Shown here piece after piece: positions 10,346 through 21,084 of a DNA stretch of 64,000 nt. The notes under the pieces were generated by a model. It made no database searches. It worked only from the letters and a program-made list of their open reading frames with translations, and was not told where the DNA came from. The translations under genes were made by a program, and so were the position numbers. This stretch comes from Owenia fusiformis (taxonomy: Eukaryota > Annelida > Polychaeta > Sabellida > Oweniidae). Numbering within the stretch: the first letter of the stretch is position 1; every line of letters begins with the position of its first letter. Location of the stretch: positions 18,855,520 through 18,919,519 of the forward strand of contig CAIIXF020000012.1 of NCBI GenBank assembly GCA_903813345.2, read 5' to 3'.

Positions 10346-12941
10346 TATGCTACTTGATATAACTGCATAACATTATATAACCAACAACCCAACCAAGGTC
10401 ACTTGTTGAATGGTTGTCAAAATGACAACTTAACCCTACAGTTATGATACTTGATACTTTGCAAACTTGACTTGACTGATTTAGTATCTTTTGGGTGATA
10501 TATTGCAATGTGAAAAGAATTTAAGGCCAAAACTCAATGCATTGTTAGCTGATTCATAATTCATTCGGATTCCACTTAGCGTTGTATACTAAACTTTGAA
10601 ACAACACCTTGAGATGATAATCAGTCTACAATGCACTGGGGCTTAAATCCTTAAGCTGTTAAATGATAAATGACATATTTGGGATCAAGATAATCAAATG
10701 ATATTGGGATTAGCGGAACGATACTGAGAATGCATACCAACCCGATATCAGTGCCAGGTATATATATTATTCACAAGGAAATAATCCTAAGACTTCATTT
10801 CATTCATTTTACTTTCACGCCATCTATTAATTACTAATTTCCAAACAATTAACATGAAAACCTGCCACAGACATCAGGTGTATCAGTACCAACAGGTGTA
10901 GGCCAGATGTTTACAATTTAGAACATGACTAAGACTTGTTACAAATATAAACATGGCTAAACCAAGGGCGTTACAATACCCGGGAATTTATCGGTTCGTG
11001 CAGTACTTGCCCTCTGCGTGCGCGCGCAGCTCATCCACTGAACGAAATGCCACTTCCCGCTGAAATCACCGGGTCTTGATTTTTCCCTTGGCTAAACTAA
11101 TCAAAAATCAATCAAAGATCAAGAAGTGAAAATTCATTGATTCAAGCAGTAGTCATGAATCCAGTCAGGACAAAACAGGGACAATAACTCATGGTTTATA
11201 TGGTACTCTCAAACTGAAAGGAACAATAACATTTACTCCAATATTCTATGTTTCATCAATTACATAATGTTCCATGAAATACATGTTATGTAAATATTTC
11301 CAAGATTCTTTTATTGTTTTCACATTCAATGGAGGATTTTTGAGGCAGATATTGCTCTTGACCTTGGTATAAAGATATTATTCACCAGTTAGGATGATAT
11401 AAGGAAAATATTCCTAGGATAATATTGATATTTCCCCTCAGTCATTGCATTCCACAGGAAATATTGATATCATCCTTGTGATATCCCACATATCAAATCC
11501 CTCCTTGAATAACAACTTTTTACAAACCATTATGGCAGTTTTTTTGGGAAAGATGTAATGAGGGATCAGAATTACAGATAATGACCCTTTAATTACATGT
11601 ATTTATAAATAAAATATTCTGTATATACTGTGGATAGGGTCTCAATTTCATATTATAGTTATTGTGAGGTTAAGTTGGGTGTTTGTGTAGTTGTAAAATT
11701 ATGACCCCCCCCCCCCAGGGATTACTGTCCCTCTTTCATTTAATTTTTTTCAGGAACTTAATTAAAAATAATTTCCTTTTACTTTATACCTTCAACTTTA
11801 ATTGGGTAAATACTACAAAAGAGAGAACTTTCATAGAGGACCATAGTTCTACATGTTCATATACAACTTATTCTTAAACCTCTAAATTGACCCTTCAATT
11901 ACATGTACATGTATTTGTAAATAAAATATATTCTGTGTAAGATGTGGACAGGGTCTCGTTATTGATCCTTCTTCAATGTTTGGATCAAGCCTTTCATCTT
12001 AAATCTCCCATAAATTTATTTTTCTTCATTTAGTGTAAATTTGACTCATCCAAGACAAATGATAATGTACCACAAACAGTTTATCAGAAAAAATTGTTAA
12101 CCAGTAAACCATTTGTTCAGTAAAAATATTTGGAGCCATGAAAAGTGCTCGGTTTAGAGTACTCAGACCCTGTGCAAGAACTCAAGCAATTTGTGTTATT
12201 TCTTATAGCATGATACCATAACACTACAATGTTACATTCTGGTGAATAACAAAAGGTGACATAATTGACATTGAAAACATCCCCTTATATCATATTAAAG
12301 GATGTAAAACAAGGTAACTACTTCTAATGCAGATATGATAACTTTAAAAATATTATATCAAGCATTAAAATTCAAAATTTTCGAGCATTAAAATTCTAAC
12401 TTTTAAGCAATACATTAGATTAACATTCATTTTCTAATAAAAATGTTGATATACTGTTTTCTCGTAAATGAGGGAAAGATACGAAATTTTAATTGCACTT
12501 CTAGTTATGACTTGAGTACTTATTCAAGTAATTTTACTCTTCAAGTAACTCGCTCTTACCATTCAAATGTAATGTCTTATATTGCATGGCATTCCTATCT
12601 GGAATATTGTAACCCTGGTACATTTTGATGCTGTAAAATTTTGCAAATGTGGAATATTTTGTAGCTACAAAATGTTCCTACCTTCTTTTCCTAAACAACA
12701 GATGCTTTCTTTTTAAATATTCCAATATTGTCATATTTTTGCAGCATATGAGTCTATTCTGAACATTATTGAAATTTAATTCATTTTTGATGTGTACAAA
12801 ATTTGGGGAATACTCATTTCTCTTAGGTTTTCAAACATGTAGGAATAGCATATCATATTCAATATCAAAGTATATACATGTACATAATGTACATACATGT
12901 ACATAGTTACAGCACTTTTTGCTTCAATAATGAGAGATATA
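10346..12941. other. Intergenic and SNX 3' flank, no gene seen
   Basis: AT-rich, without supported ORFs. A run of about 13 C lies at 11703. On the minus strand an ATTAAA (12775-12780) lies about 165 bp past the sorting nexin stop and is a plausible polyadenylation signal. TGTACA palindromes cluster at 12876-12905. Confidence 0.45.
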
Positions 12942-14291
12942 TTACTCATCGCCATCTCCTTCTTCAAAACTGTCAGTTTTCTGTATTTGAGGGATCGCTG
13001 CTTCCCATGCCGCTAAGCAGTTGTCATAATAGTTTATCTGACGGTCTGCCATTTCTATGAACATTTCCTTAAAGTCACGTCGTTTATTCATGTGCCAGCG
13101 ATCCATTTCTGATTTTAAGTCTGCATTTGCACATGTGAGTCTGTCACCCATCAGTTCTACTTGTTTCTCTAGATCTTCCACTTGCTGCTGGAGCTTTATT
13201 TGTTTCTCTTGTTTGACTTCCTCTGGGTTTCGCCCAAGGAAAGCTCCGAGGGAATACGTCTGATCTGAAATCTTGACATGTTCTTTTTCATCTTTCTTGC
13301 GATTTGAATCCTCAATGGTGAGTTGGCATTCCGCCTGAATCGCATCACGGCGTTTTAGGACATCGCGAACTGCATCCACGTATAGGATGTATTCCTTTAG
13401 TGGTTGAGTAAGTTGAAGATCTGTTCCATCTACGACTTCAGTCAAAGCCGTGTTGCATTTTTCAGTTGCAGTAGCAATGCTGGATAAAGCCTGGTTTAAT
13501 TTCTCTTCTGAATTTGACCAAAGTTTAAAAACTGGACCCCATTCATCAAATGAATGAGCAAGATCTGAGGCCTCCTTATAAACACGTTGGGATATCCGTT
13601 CCAGATTACCTAGTTTCTCACCTAGAGTGTTTATATATTCATACATCATAGTGTATTCAGGTGGTCGAGATTTTAACATATAAACGGCGCTAGTAGTATG
13701 TATTGACTCTGATACGCGAGAGAAAATTCCACCTCCTTCTTTTTTGAAAGCTGTGAATTCATAAGGTTTAAGTGTGATGAATCCCTGTATAAACTTGCTG
13801 TACGATAACACAGGATGTTTACTCAGTCGCTGCATAAACTTGTTCAATGCTTTCTCTCGTGTTTTGATGAATTCTGGGCTGAACCGATCAAAACGTTTTA
13901 AACTGTGTTTTTCTGGCAGAGGAGGAATCAAGTATATAGGTGAGGAGCTTTCTAAGCGTTGACGCAGCCAGAGAAAATCATTATAGCGTCTCCTGACAGA
14001 ATATTCTGGGCTATCATACTCGCTCCGTGTTGTTATGGTGCTGACAAGGAATGTGGTATAAGATTCCATATTAGTTACAAGTTTTTCAGGTGAATCAACT
14101 GTTACTTTTAAGTCATCACATTCAAGTTCTGCATCCAGGCTATTCACACTTGAAAGTTTTATATCACTCAGTGTCTTCATAGAACTATTCATTTCATCCT
14201 CAATTGTACTTTTGATGCCATTGGTGTTTTTTACTTCTGGTGCAGTTTCAAACAATGTGTGCTCGTCTGAGTCTTCTAGTGGGGACGCCAT
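12942..14291 (-). CDS. SNX7/SNX30: Sorting nexin, SNX7/SNX30 type (PX-BAR), single coding exon, 449 aa
   Basis: Endosomal membrane-binding protein. Residues about 60-172 form a PX domain with the phosphoinositide-binding RRRYNDF (100-106), the PPLPEK loop (123-128), and FIKTREKALNKFMQRLSKHP, which holds the third basic site. Residues about 190-440 are a BAR domain rich in helices, including YEYINTLGEKLGNLERISQR and a coiled coil with KQVELMGDRL, ending RQINYYDNCLAAWEAAIP as in the SNX4/7/30 branch. These proteins form BAR dimers that help shape recycling endosome tubules and act with SNX4 in autophagy. The ATG at 14291 is chosen. The open frame extends upstream only through a GTG just after an acceptor-like TTCTTTAG, implying a 5' UTR intron. 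The whole coding region is uninterrupted, unlike the multi-exon vertebrate genes. SNX7 and SNX30 cannot be separated here. Confidence 0.95.
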   Translation of the reverse strand: MASPLEDSDEHTLFETAPEVKNTNGIKSTIEDEMNSSMKTLSDIKLSSVNSLDAELECDDLKVTVDSPEKLVTNMESYTTFLVSTITTRSEYDSPEYSVRRRYNDFLWLRQRLESSSPIYLIPPLPEKHSLKRFDRFSPEFIKTREKALNKFMQRLSKHPVLSYSKFIQGFITLKPYEFTAFKKEGGGIFSRVSESIHTTSAVYMLKSRPPEYTMMYEYINTLGEKLGNLERISQRVYKEASDLAHSFDEWGPVFKLWSNSEEKLNQALSSIATATEKCNTALTEVVDGTDLQLTQPLKEYILYVDAVRDVLKRRDAIQAECQLTIEDSNRKKDEKEHVKISDQTYSLGAFLGRNPEEVKQEKQIKLQQQVEDLEKQVELMGDRLTCANADLKSEMDRWHMNKRRDFKEMFIEMADRQINYYDNCLAAWEAAIPQIQKTDSFEEGDGDE

Positions 14292-14305
14292 TTTTAATGA
14301 CACCT

Positions 14306-15711
14306 AAAGAATATAAATCACAAATTAGATCCAAAATCCATGCAATAAAAGTAAATGAATGATCATGTGATTCAATGGCCCAGAAAAATATATAAAAATT
14401 GAGTCGAATACTCCAAGTAAAGAGATTAATAGGTGGGTATCAGAAAACTGAAATTATGAAGAAGCTCTAAGTTTGATTGTTAATTGGTCTTAGATTATCG
14501 CTTGTCAGTGTGTTTTATCTGATTTAAAAGGAAGACAGAATAGTAAATAGCAACTGGAAGTTTTGATTATATGTAGACATAAATGGTTTAATATCTCAAA
14601 CTAAAGATAAAATAATGTCATTAGATGTGCTTGGCACAAATCGAGCTAATTTATAGTTTAAATGTGGTCTGAGATAATATTTCTTATTTGTGACATGGAA
14701 ATGCTTGAACTTCAGTTTTGTGATTTATCAAACTGAATTGCTTTTCGTAGATTCTAGCTACATTTAGGATTAACCAGCAATCATCTGAATCTTCTGGGAT
14801 CACTAAAACCCTATATCATTCGAAATTTTAATGTAATTGGTCGTAATTGGCATCTACAGCATCGCAAGATGGCTGTGTGTCCAGACAGAAATCGAAATAA
14901 GCTTGCTGGCATTAACAGGTAAATTAAGGAGTTTTAGGCGACGGAAATGACAAAATATTGCTTCTGGGACGAGATCAAACGACTTTGACATATTCTTTAC
15001 CCGACCTTTTTATAACTAGACAACAGCAACGCCAAATCGTAGCATATCCTATCGAACAGCCATGGCTGTTATCTCGTTCCAAGACTATCTCTACGTTCTA
15101 GTCTTGCGAACGTCTTATTCTTTTGTCTGTTCGATTACAACATGGGGGAATTTTCTACGCTTCTCACACTTAAGATACCTATTTCAATAGATTCCTTCAG
15201 GTATTTTAGCATTCTTTTCGTGTAGTTGAATCCACAATTGTGTGGGTTTATCGGCAGAACGAAGAGGTTTTCGTTTTTGATAGCAATATTTGCATGTAAT
15301 ATTAAACTTATTTCAACCGTCAAATTCCTCCATTCAGTTCCCGGCATGCACCAGTCATAAGGGAAATCCCTGGGGAATTCCCCTTCCGACATTTTGAAAA
15401 TTGCTGATATATTTCCGATGTAAAAACTCTCTTCGTTCTGCCAATAAACCCATACAATTGGCGATCTAACAACATAGAAAGAATTCTAAAATACTAAGGA
15501 ATGTATCGAGGTAGGTCATTTAGGTGTGCAATGCGTAGTATTTTCTCCAACTTTGTAAAAACATTGACTGACCAAATATACGCGCGTACGACCACAATCT
15601 AAAGGGGTCGTAGGATGCGATAACCATGGCTGGTATTTTTACAACCAGGAAGGTTCCTTTCAATTTTAAAATGAGTTGTAAACCATAGATCTATTTTTAA
15701 ATGTTAAGGTT
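14306..15711. other. Upstream region of the sorting nexin gene with a hairpin at 15232-15465
   Basis: Should contain the noncoding first exon and promoter of the sorting nexin. A 38-bp inverted repeat (GTGGGTTTATCGGCAGAACG at 15240, complement near 15430) is separated by about 150 bp. An ORF of 85 codons at 15135-15392 (minus) runs through one arm and has no family resemblance, so it is not called. Confidence 0.45.
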
Positions 15712-16588
15712 CAGCTGGAAAGTAACATTTTGGTAAAAAATTGCTATACCTGCACATGTTATTTTCTGGTACATAATTAAGTATGAAGGCATGTGTGTAT
15801 TTCCTTGCTTTTTTCAGGAAAGTATCATTACACTGTCTACTTTTAGTAAACCTGGAAACAGGTCAATGGTAGCTCCTGTTTACTCCCGTCGAGAGCTACT
15901 TAGATTTTGAAAGTATAGCTCTCTATCGCTAGAATCAACAGCTTAAGAATCCCGACTTCAAAGAAAATTCCAGGGAATTCAGCTTACTCATGTTGCACAT
16001 TATATACCTGAAAATGTATCCTACATCGCCATGTTTCATTCAGCTCAACTATAGAACGTCTCACTGCCCTATGTATCGATCAGGACTTCATTTTATTGGT
16101 CGTGTCAAAAGTTTTGGCCAGGTATATTCAACATGGCGGCTTGACGTTTCCCAAGTTGCGCATGCGTCGATAATATTTCCGTTTAACCGCCATATTGAAA
16201 ATGGGTATCGAACAAAAAACGATTAGAACTCCTGATCGCCATAGAAGCACATCCGCGATCCTATATGCACGGGGAAAGTAGACACATATGAGCCCATATG
16301 TAGGCTACAGTTTGAGACAAACAGTAAGCCGCTGACTGGCGCTGATCAAATTTAGATGTCACAATTCTTCAGGCTGGAGATCCTCACGATGGAGAGCTCT
16401 ACTTTCAAAATCTAACATGGTAGCTCTCGACGTGAGTAAGCTCCTGTGATATTCTAAAAGAAGACAATGTAATGATACTTTCCTGAAAAAAGCAAGGAAA
16501 TTGATACATGCCTTCATACTTTATTTTGTACCAGAAAATAACATGTGCAGGTATAGCAATTTTTTACCAAAATGTTACTTTCCAGCTG
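15712..16588. mobile_element. Foldback element with about 200-bp arms (ends CAGCTGGAAAGTAAC)
   Basis: Left arm 15712-15935 and right arm 16384-16588 are inverted copies: CAGCTGGAAAGTAACATTTT, CACATGTTATTTTCTGG, TGCTTTTTTCAGGAAAGTAT and TAGCTCTC blocks all recur in reverse. The flank just left (15665-15710) matches the LINE 3' UTR at 18806-18850 in the opposite orientation, so it appears inserted in or beside a LINE fragment. No ORF. Confidence 0.75.
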
Positions 16589-16639
16589 TTGCCTTCTTCT
16601 AAGGCCACTGTATCGTGGCCTTCCAGTACAGATATATTT

Positions 16640-16900
16640 CTGCATGAACAACTGGTCATGTCGTAATCATAAAATTTGAAATCATATGTCCGCCATTTTT
16701 CCACATCACAATTTGAATTGGGAGTTTTGGTCTTATTACCTCACCAAAAATTCCAAAACACACATAAAGTGATCAGTGTATTAGTTCACATCTTCTGGAT
16801 TGCTAACTTAGAATTTACAGCCAGTGACTAATGTCAGACGTTAACGACATTTCGTCCAGTTTTCGAGCATCGCCATTTTTCTTGGAGCCATTTTGTTTTA
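16640..16900. repeat. Dispersed repeat, copy 2 (related to 7220-7510)
   Basis: Same ordered blocks as 7220-7510, including CCGCCATTTTTCC, GAGTTTTGGTC, AAAAATTCCAAAACACAC and ACGACATTTCGTCC. Lies between the sorting nexin and Orai exon 1a. Confidence 0.55.
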
Positions 16901-17661
16901 ATTTTAGACGAAATCCTGATGAAATCATGTCATATCTCATCAAGGAGCCGAGCTGGGTCCGGTTTGATTAATGATTTATTTATCTGGCAATTTTTAAAAT
17001 ATTCAATAAATTTATGACACCCCGGCCAGCTATTTTTAAATAGAGTTCACAGTATTCCAGATGAAATCCCCTCTAGCCAAGTATTGGCTAGAGACTCGAG
17101 TAATCCAGCTGTACCTTAAGGTTTTTATATTCTATTCAAATTCTATCACTCGAGCAACAACAACAAGCAATCAATAAAACACAAAAGAATATCCAAAAAT
17201 AGTACCTTATTATGCAGTATGTCAGGGCAGTTTGTTGAGATGTCTAGATGCACAGCAACGTCCAAATAAGTGTGAAATAAAGAAAAATATTGAAAAGAGG
17301 CGTATCGAACTTTGAAACCGGAAATGAGCAAGGCCTATCTAAATGTCAAACTCTTGAGATGAAATACAAACTATATCGACATTGTGTAATAATTAGTTAT
17401 AATTTACTTTTGATAATGTCATCATAAACGGAAACATTTGAATTTTAGTAATAAATAGGGGGTAAAAGTAATATACCATATAATTCTTTTTTGGCGACGT
17501 ATCGCAACCGGAAGTAGCCAAATTCTCAAAAATATTTTCATTTTGAAATAATTCTTTAGGAATTTTTCTCATATATTTGAGGTTATTATAGGCTAAAATG
17601 TGTTTAACTACATAGAAAACAACACGCCAATGAAAAGAAATACTAGGACATTCTGAACGAT

Positions 17662-17820
17662 ATGCAAAATTCATATTCGGAGTGGCTTACGAAAACTTAT
17701 GTGAAAGAAATGTCCAACACTCATACCCTTCAAGCGCTATCTTGGCGCAGATTGTACCTCGCCAGAGCCAAACTCAAAGCTGCAAGTAGGACGTCAGCAT
17801 TGTTGTCAGGTTTTGCCATG
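17662..17820 (+). CDS. ORAI: Orai calcium channel, first exon 1a (R91-type pore)
   Basis: Open frame of 53 codons from ATG 17662 (in-frame TAG six codons upstream) to a strong donor GTGAGT at 17821. It encodes a short cytosolic N-terminus, then [20 protein letters not shown] and [11 protein letters not shown]. This matches the human ORAI1 stretch around [27 protein letters not shown] nearly residue for residue, including the basic pore position R91, the hinge G98 and F99. It ends in phase 0 exactly where the shared exon at 29341 resumes with VAMVEAQL, so splicing yields GFAMVAMVE as in vertebrates and a 226-residue channel. The implied intron is 11.5 kb. No other partner exon was found between, so I read this as one of two alternative first exons. 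A truncated tandem duplicate is the alternative. Confidence 0.82.
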
Positions 17821-18132
17821 GTGAGTAAAATTTAAAAAAAAAATTTAGTCTAGATAAGAAACAAAATTTAGGGACGTTATGCCTGCCCTGTCAACCCTCA
17901 CGCATTGTCACGCATTTGCTGGAAAAATAGAAATCATGCATCAATTTAGCTTGTATGATCAAATATCACGCAAATCACGCATTTTGTTGATATTTTTAAA
18001 AATCATTTTTTGTGAAATGCCGACACAGTAAAATACCGAACGGCGAAAAAAAGCGAACACATTCCATTCGGTCTTTATCTACATCTACATCAATAATCCG
18101 CAAAAGGCTTATAAGCCCATTTAAAGCAGATA

Positions 18133-18757
18133 GGGGAAATGGTCCTAATTATCGCACGGTCCTAATTATCGCACGATTGCTCTAAATAGCTAAAACATGC
18201 ACCCGCCATATTTTAAACCAGTGTTACGAGAAACAGTTCAACACCATTACTCCCAATCTTCATGATTTTTTCATATATCTAGAAATATCTCTTCATTTTT
18301 TAAGAATTGTTTACTTCCGTTATTGTCATAAATCCTATTGCGCAAGAAGTGAAATTCATCTGACAAAGTTTGACCCCCCTCCAAATAAAGACAGAAAAGT
18401 AAGTGTATAATGTATATTTCGTTGATATTTTACACTAAAACTGATAGAAAAATGATTATAGCAAATGCATGTATCTGTTTTAAACAGAGAAATGTATATA
18501 GGAACCTTGAAATGACATCTGAAACACAACTGTGCGATAATTAGGATGACTGTGCGATAATTAGGACCACCACACATGCGAGTCTAAGGGGTCTTAAAGT
18601 GCTAGCGTTCGGAGATTGAGAAATGTCAAACACTACTTAAATTTTAGAAGAAAGGTTAATCTTTCGTCTCATTATTCTCAAAGTAAGTTGAAGTTATCAT
18701 ATTTGAAATTGTCAGCAGTTTTCCAGGGTACCTGTGCGGTGATAGGACCATTTCCCC
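18133..18757. mobile_element. MITE inside the LINE 3' UTR (TIR GGGGAAATGGTCCTA, TSD TA)
   Basis: The left end TA-GGGGAAATGGTCCTAATTATC mirrors the right end GATAGGACCATTTCCCC-TA. The motif GTGCGATAATTAGGA recurs as subterminal inverted copies near 18150-18178 and 18530-18567. It separates two parts of the LINE 3' UTR, so it inserted after the LINE. Confidence 0.8.
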
Positions 18758-19011
18758 TATATTGTTTAACAGTGATATAATTTGAATAGAATACAATTTG
18801 AACCTTAACATTTAAAAAATAGATATATGGTTTACAACTCATATTAAAATGTACACTGAAATCATGCAACACTTCTCCACTTAAGGAGGCATCTTCCCCA
18901 AGGTCGATGCTCCCGTTCGTAGAAAATTGGCCATATTCAAAAATCATTTGTATAAACAAAAACAAATTTTTAAGAATGTACCATAGACCTATTGCTAAAA
19001 TACAACCGAGC

Positions 19012-19569
19012 TTAATTGTAAAGCTGCTTGCTGACAGAAGATTTAAAACTGGATAGGCTATCACTGTCTAAAATATCACCGGGTAGAGTGTTCCATTTTA
19101 CGATTGTCCTTGGAAAGTAACTAAACTTGTATGCATCCGTTCTGGCAGCTGGTTGGATGAATTTGGATGGATGGAACTTCCTAGTGTTTGTGTTTATTTG
19201 AGGGCTGAAGTAAGTGGGTATAGTGATGGCTGCTAAGTTGTGAGTTCCTTTGTAGAAGAGGGAAAGTCTAGTAGCCTCCCTATGGGATTGTAGTGATTCC
19301 CACTGCAGGTGTTGGAGAGCTTGGGTGACACAGCCTGGTTGCCTAGAGTGACATTTGGTAACAAATCTGGCGGCTCTCCTTTGTACCTGTTCCAGTATGT
19401 TGATATCTTTCTGGCGGTAAGGATCCCATGCTGCACTAGCATATTCTAGGTTAGGCCGTACTAGTGACTTGTATGCCTGGGCTTTAATGTTCTCTGGGCA
19501 CTGGTGGAGGTTGCGCCAGAGGAAGCCTAGTACCTTGTTAGATTTTGATACTACAGTTTGTTTGTGTGT
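19012..19569 (-). pseudogene. LINE ORF2, C-terminal fragment
   Basis: About 186 codons open on the minus strand to TAA at 19012-19014. It contains NKVLGFLWRNLHQCPENIKA, YKSLVRPNLEYASAAWDPY, LEQVQRRAARFVT and LQWESLQSHREATRLSLFYK, the conserved region after the RT thumb in CR1/L2/jockey-like elements, and ends TIVKWNTLPGDILDSDS...KQLYN. It belongs to the same copy as 20557-20970, split by the 878-bp insertion. Confidence 0.85.
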
Positions 19570-20447
19570 TTTTTTTAATTTTTATATTTCCTTTATTTCA
19601 TAATACATCATACAAACAGATACAGGGCCCACGCCGAAGCATTATTGGCCCTGTTGAAGTAGTTACAATATAAGTTAAAATAGGTCATAATGTAAAAATG
19701 ATAGATATAGAACATATTTATGAACATGAAAATAATCTTGAAAACATGAAGACAGGTCAGAGATATATGTATAAATTAATGAATATTGGACTATTTAACT
19801 TCCTTGACAATAGAGTGTAAAAACTCGGCTGTTAATTCAATAGCCTTTTTATTTGTAATTGTGTCAAGAGAAGGATCTGCAAAAAGTAGAAAGTCTACCC
19901 TGTCCTCCTGTTTTCTATTATTAAAAGAGTTTAAATTAAAGGATGGCAGTCCCCCTAGTTCTCTGTGAAAATTGAGTCTTTGAGTGTTAAAAAGAGGGCA
20001 ATGGAGCAATAGGTGTTTGGTTGATTCAGTAGAGTGACTACATTTACATTTGGCATTTGGAATATTTTTGAAGTTATGTGTAAAAAGATGCTGCCTAAAA
20101 ATGAGATCACATCTCGTTTTATTTAAGACAATTTCTTTATCTCTGGATAGGTTTAATCTTGGGGTTGTGAATTCTTTCTTTTTCCCATTCAAAAATGTTC
20201 TAATTTTATACTTAAATGAGTTGCGTGAGTGTGCTTGTTTCAGTTCATCAGGTAAATTATCCCATAATTTAATACTGGATAAAGCTGTAAACTTTCTAAG
20301 TTTAGCAGATGCTTTGAATGGGATCTTAAAATCATTGCTACGACGAAGTCTTTGGTGGGTTACCTGGTTCTTATACTGTTCAAAAACATTTGAAACATAT
20401 GAAGGCATCTTATAATTATTTACAAAGTCAAACATAAAAACTAGTTT
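19570..20447 (-). mobile_element. Second, 5'-truncated LINE inserted into the first
   Basis: Carries one 214-codon ORF (19791-20435) and a 3' UTR that ends AATAAAGGAAATATAAAAAT followed by an A-run next to the host LINE. Same orientation as the host. The A-rich junctions on both sides hide an exact target-site duplication. This copy looks younger, because its ORF is intact over the retained part. Confidence 0.8.
19791..20435 (-). pseudogene. C-terminal part of a non-LTR retrotransposon polyprotein (214 aa retained)
   Basis: Contains LSSIKLWDNLPDELKQ and SFKYKIRTFLNGKKK, the usual end of RT-type C-terminal domains (compare VIWNSLPDHLKN), then a terminal zinc-knuckle-like CKCSHSTESTKHLLLHCPLF. 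The RT core is missing because of 5' truncation. The first ATG is internal to the original ORF. Confidence 0.8.
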
Positions 20448-20556
20448 TTTTCAGATTTTAGTTCTTCACCTAACATAGTGTACTTGTGTGTGATGGGTGA
20501 TTTACGTCTCTGAATACTCAGTACATATAGCATTTTGAGGGATGGAATTTCATTTG

Positions 20557-20970
20557 CTATGTATTTGCCCAGGAGACCAGTTTGTCAAGGTTATCCTGGA
20601 GTGTCAGTGCATCCTGTTGGTTCTCGACAGACATGAAGAGGAGGCTGTCATCTGCAAATAGTTTGAGGCTTGTTGTTGTTGATAAGTCGCTGCCCATGTC
20701 ATTGATATAGACAAGGAAGCAGAGCGGTCCGAGCACAGTTCCTTGAGGGACACCCGATTTCACTGGTGTTCTTGTACTAGATTCTCCATCCAGTACTACC
20801 TGTTGGGACCTTCCAACGAGCCAAGATCTGAGCCAGCTCAAGTTGTTTCCGCGAATTCCGTAGTGATTAAACTTAAGGAGCAGGCACTCGTGTGCGACTG
20901 TATCAAATGCTTTAGAGAAGTCCAGTACTAATAATTCTGTTTGTTTGTTGTTATCAAGAGCTCGCGATTG
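20557..20970 (-). pseudogene. LINE reverse transcriptase core (truncated, nonsense codon)
   Basis: Minus-strand reading gives LLVLDFSKAFDTVAHECLLL, then LSWLRSWLVGRSQQVVLDGE, VKSGVPQGTVLGPLCFLVYI, and LKLFADDSLLF with the catalytic FADD box, ending WANT followed by TAG (20557-20559) and QMKFHPSKC. The stop most likely replaces a tryptophan codon, since WANTW is usual in the family. Sequence before LLVLDFS is lost. Confidence 0.88.
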
Positions 20971-21084
20971 CGGCTTATATCACGCATTTGGTACAAAATA
21001 TGTGTATATATCACGCATTTGTTTCGAAAATATTTACACCATGTTATATTGCATGTTATAATGACCAAAGTTCCTGCCAAGGGT

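Larger units (their letters stand above)
18065..20970 (-). mobile_element. 5'-truncated CR1/L2-like LINE with two later insertions inside it
   Basis: Read on the minus strand: reverse-transcriptase core (20970-20557), in-frame stop, remainder to about 20448, interrupted by a second LINE (19570-20447), then the C-terminal region (19569-19012), a 3' UTR interrupted by a TA-flanked MITE (18133-18757), and a 3' end with GATGTAGATGTAGATAAAG, the short terminal repeat typical of CR1/L2-type elements. It lies in the long Orai intron in antisense orientation. The nonsense codon and insertions show that it is dead. Confidence 0.85.

Noticed and set aside
15135-15392. 85-codon minus-strand ORF upstream of the sorting nexin
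   Set aside because: It runs through one arm of an inverted repeat (15232-15465), has no family resemblance, and lacks splice context.
17662-17820. Orai exon 1a as a processed pseudogene fragment
   Set aside because: It ends exactly at a consensus GTGAGT donor with intronic sequence after it, retains family residues perfectly and has no damage. A processed copy would continue into exon 2 sequence.
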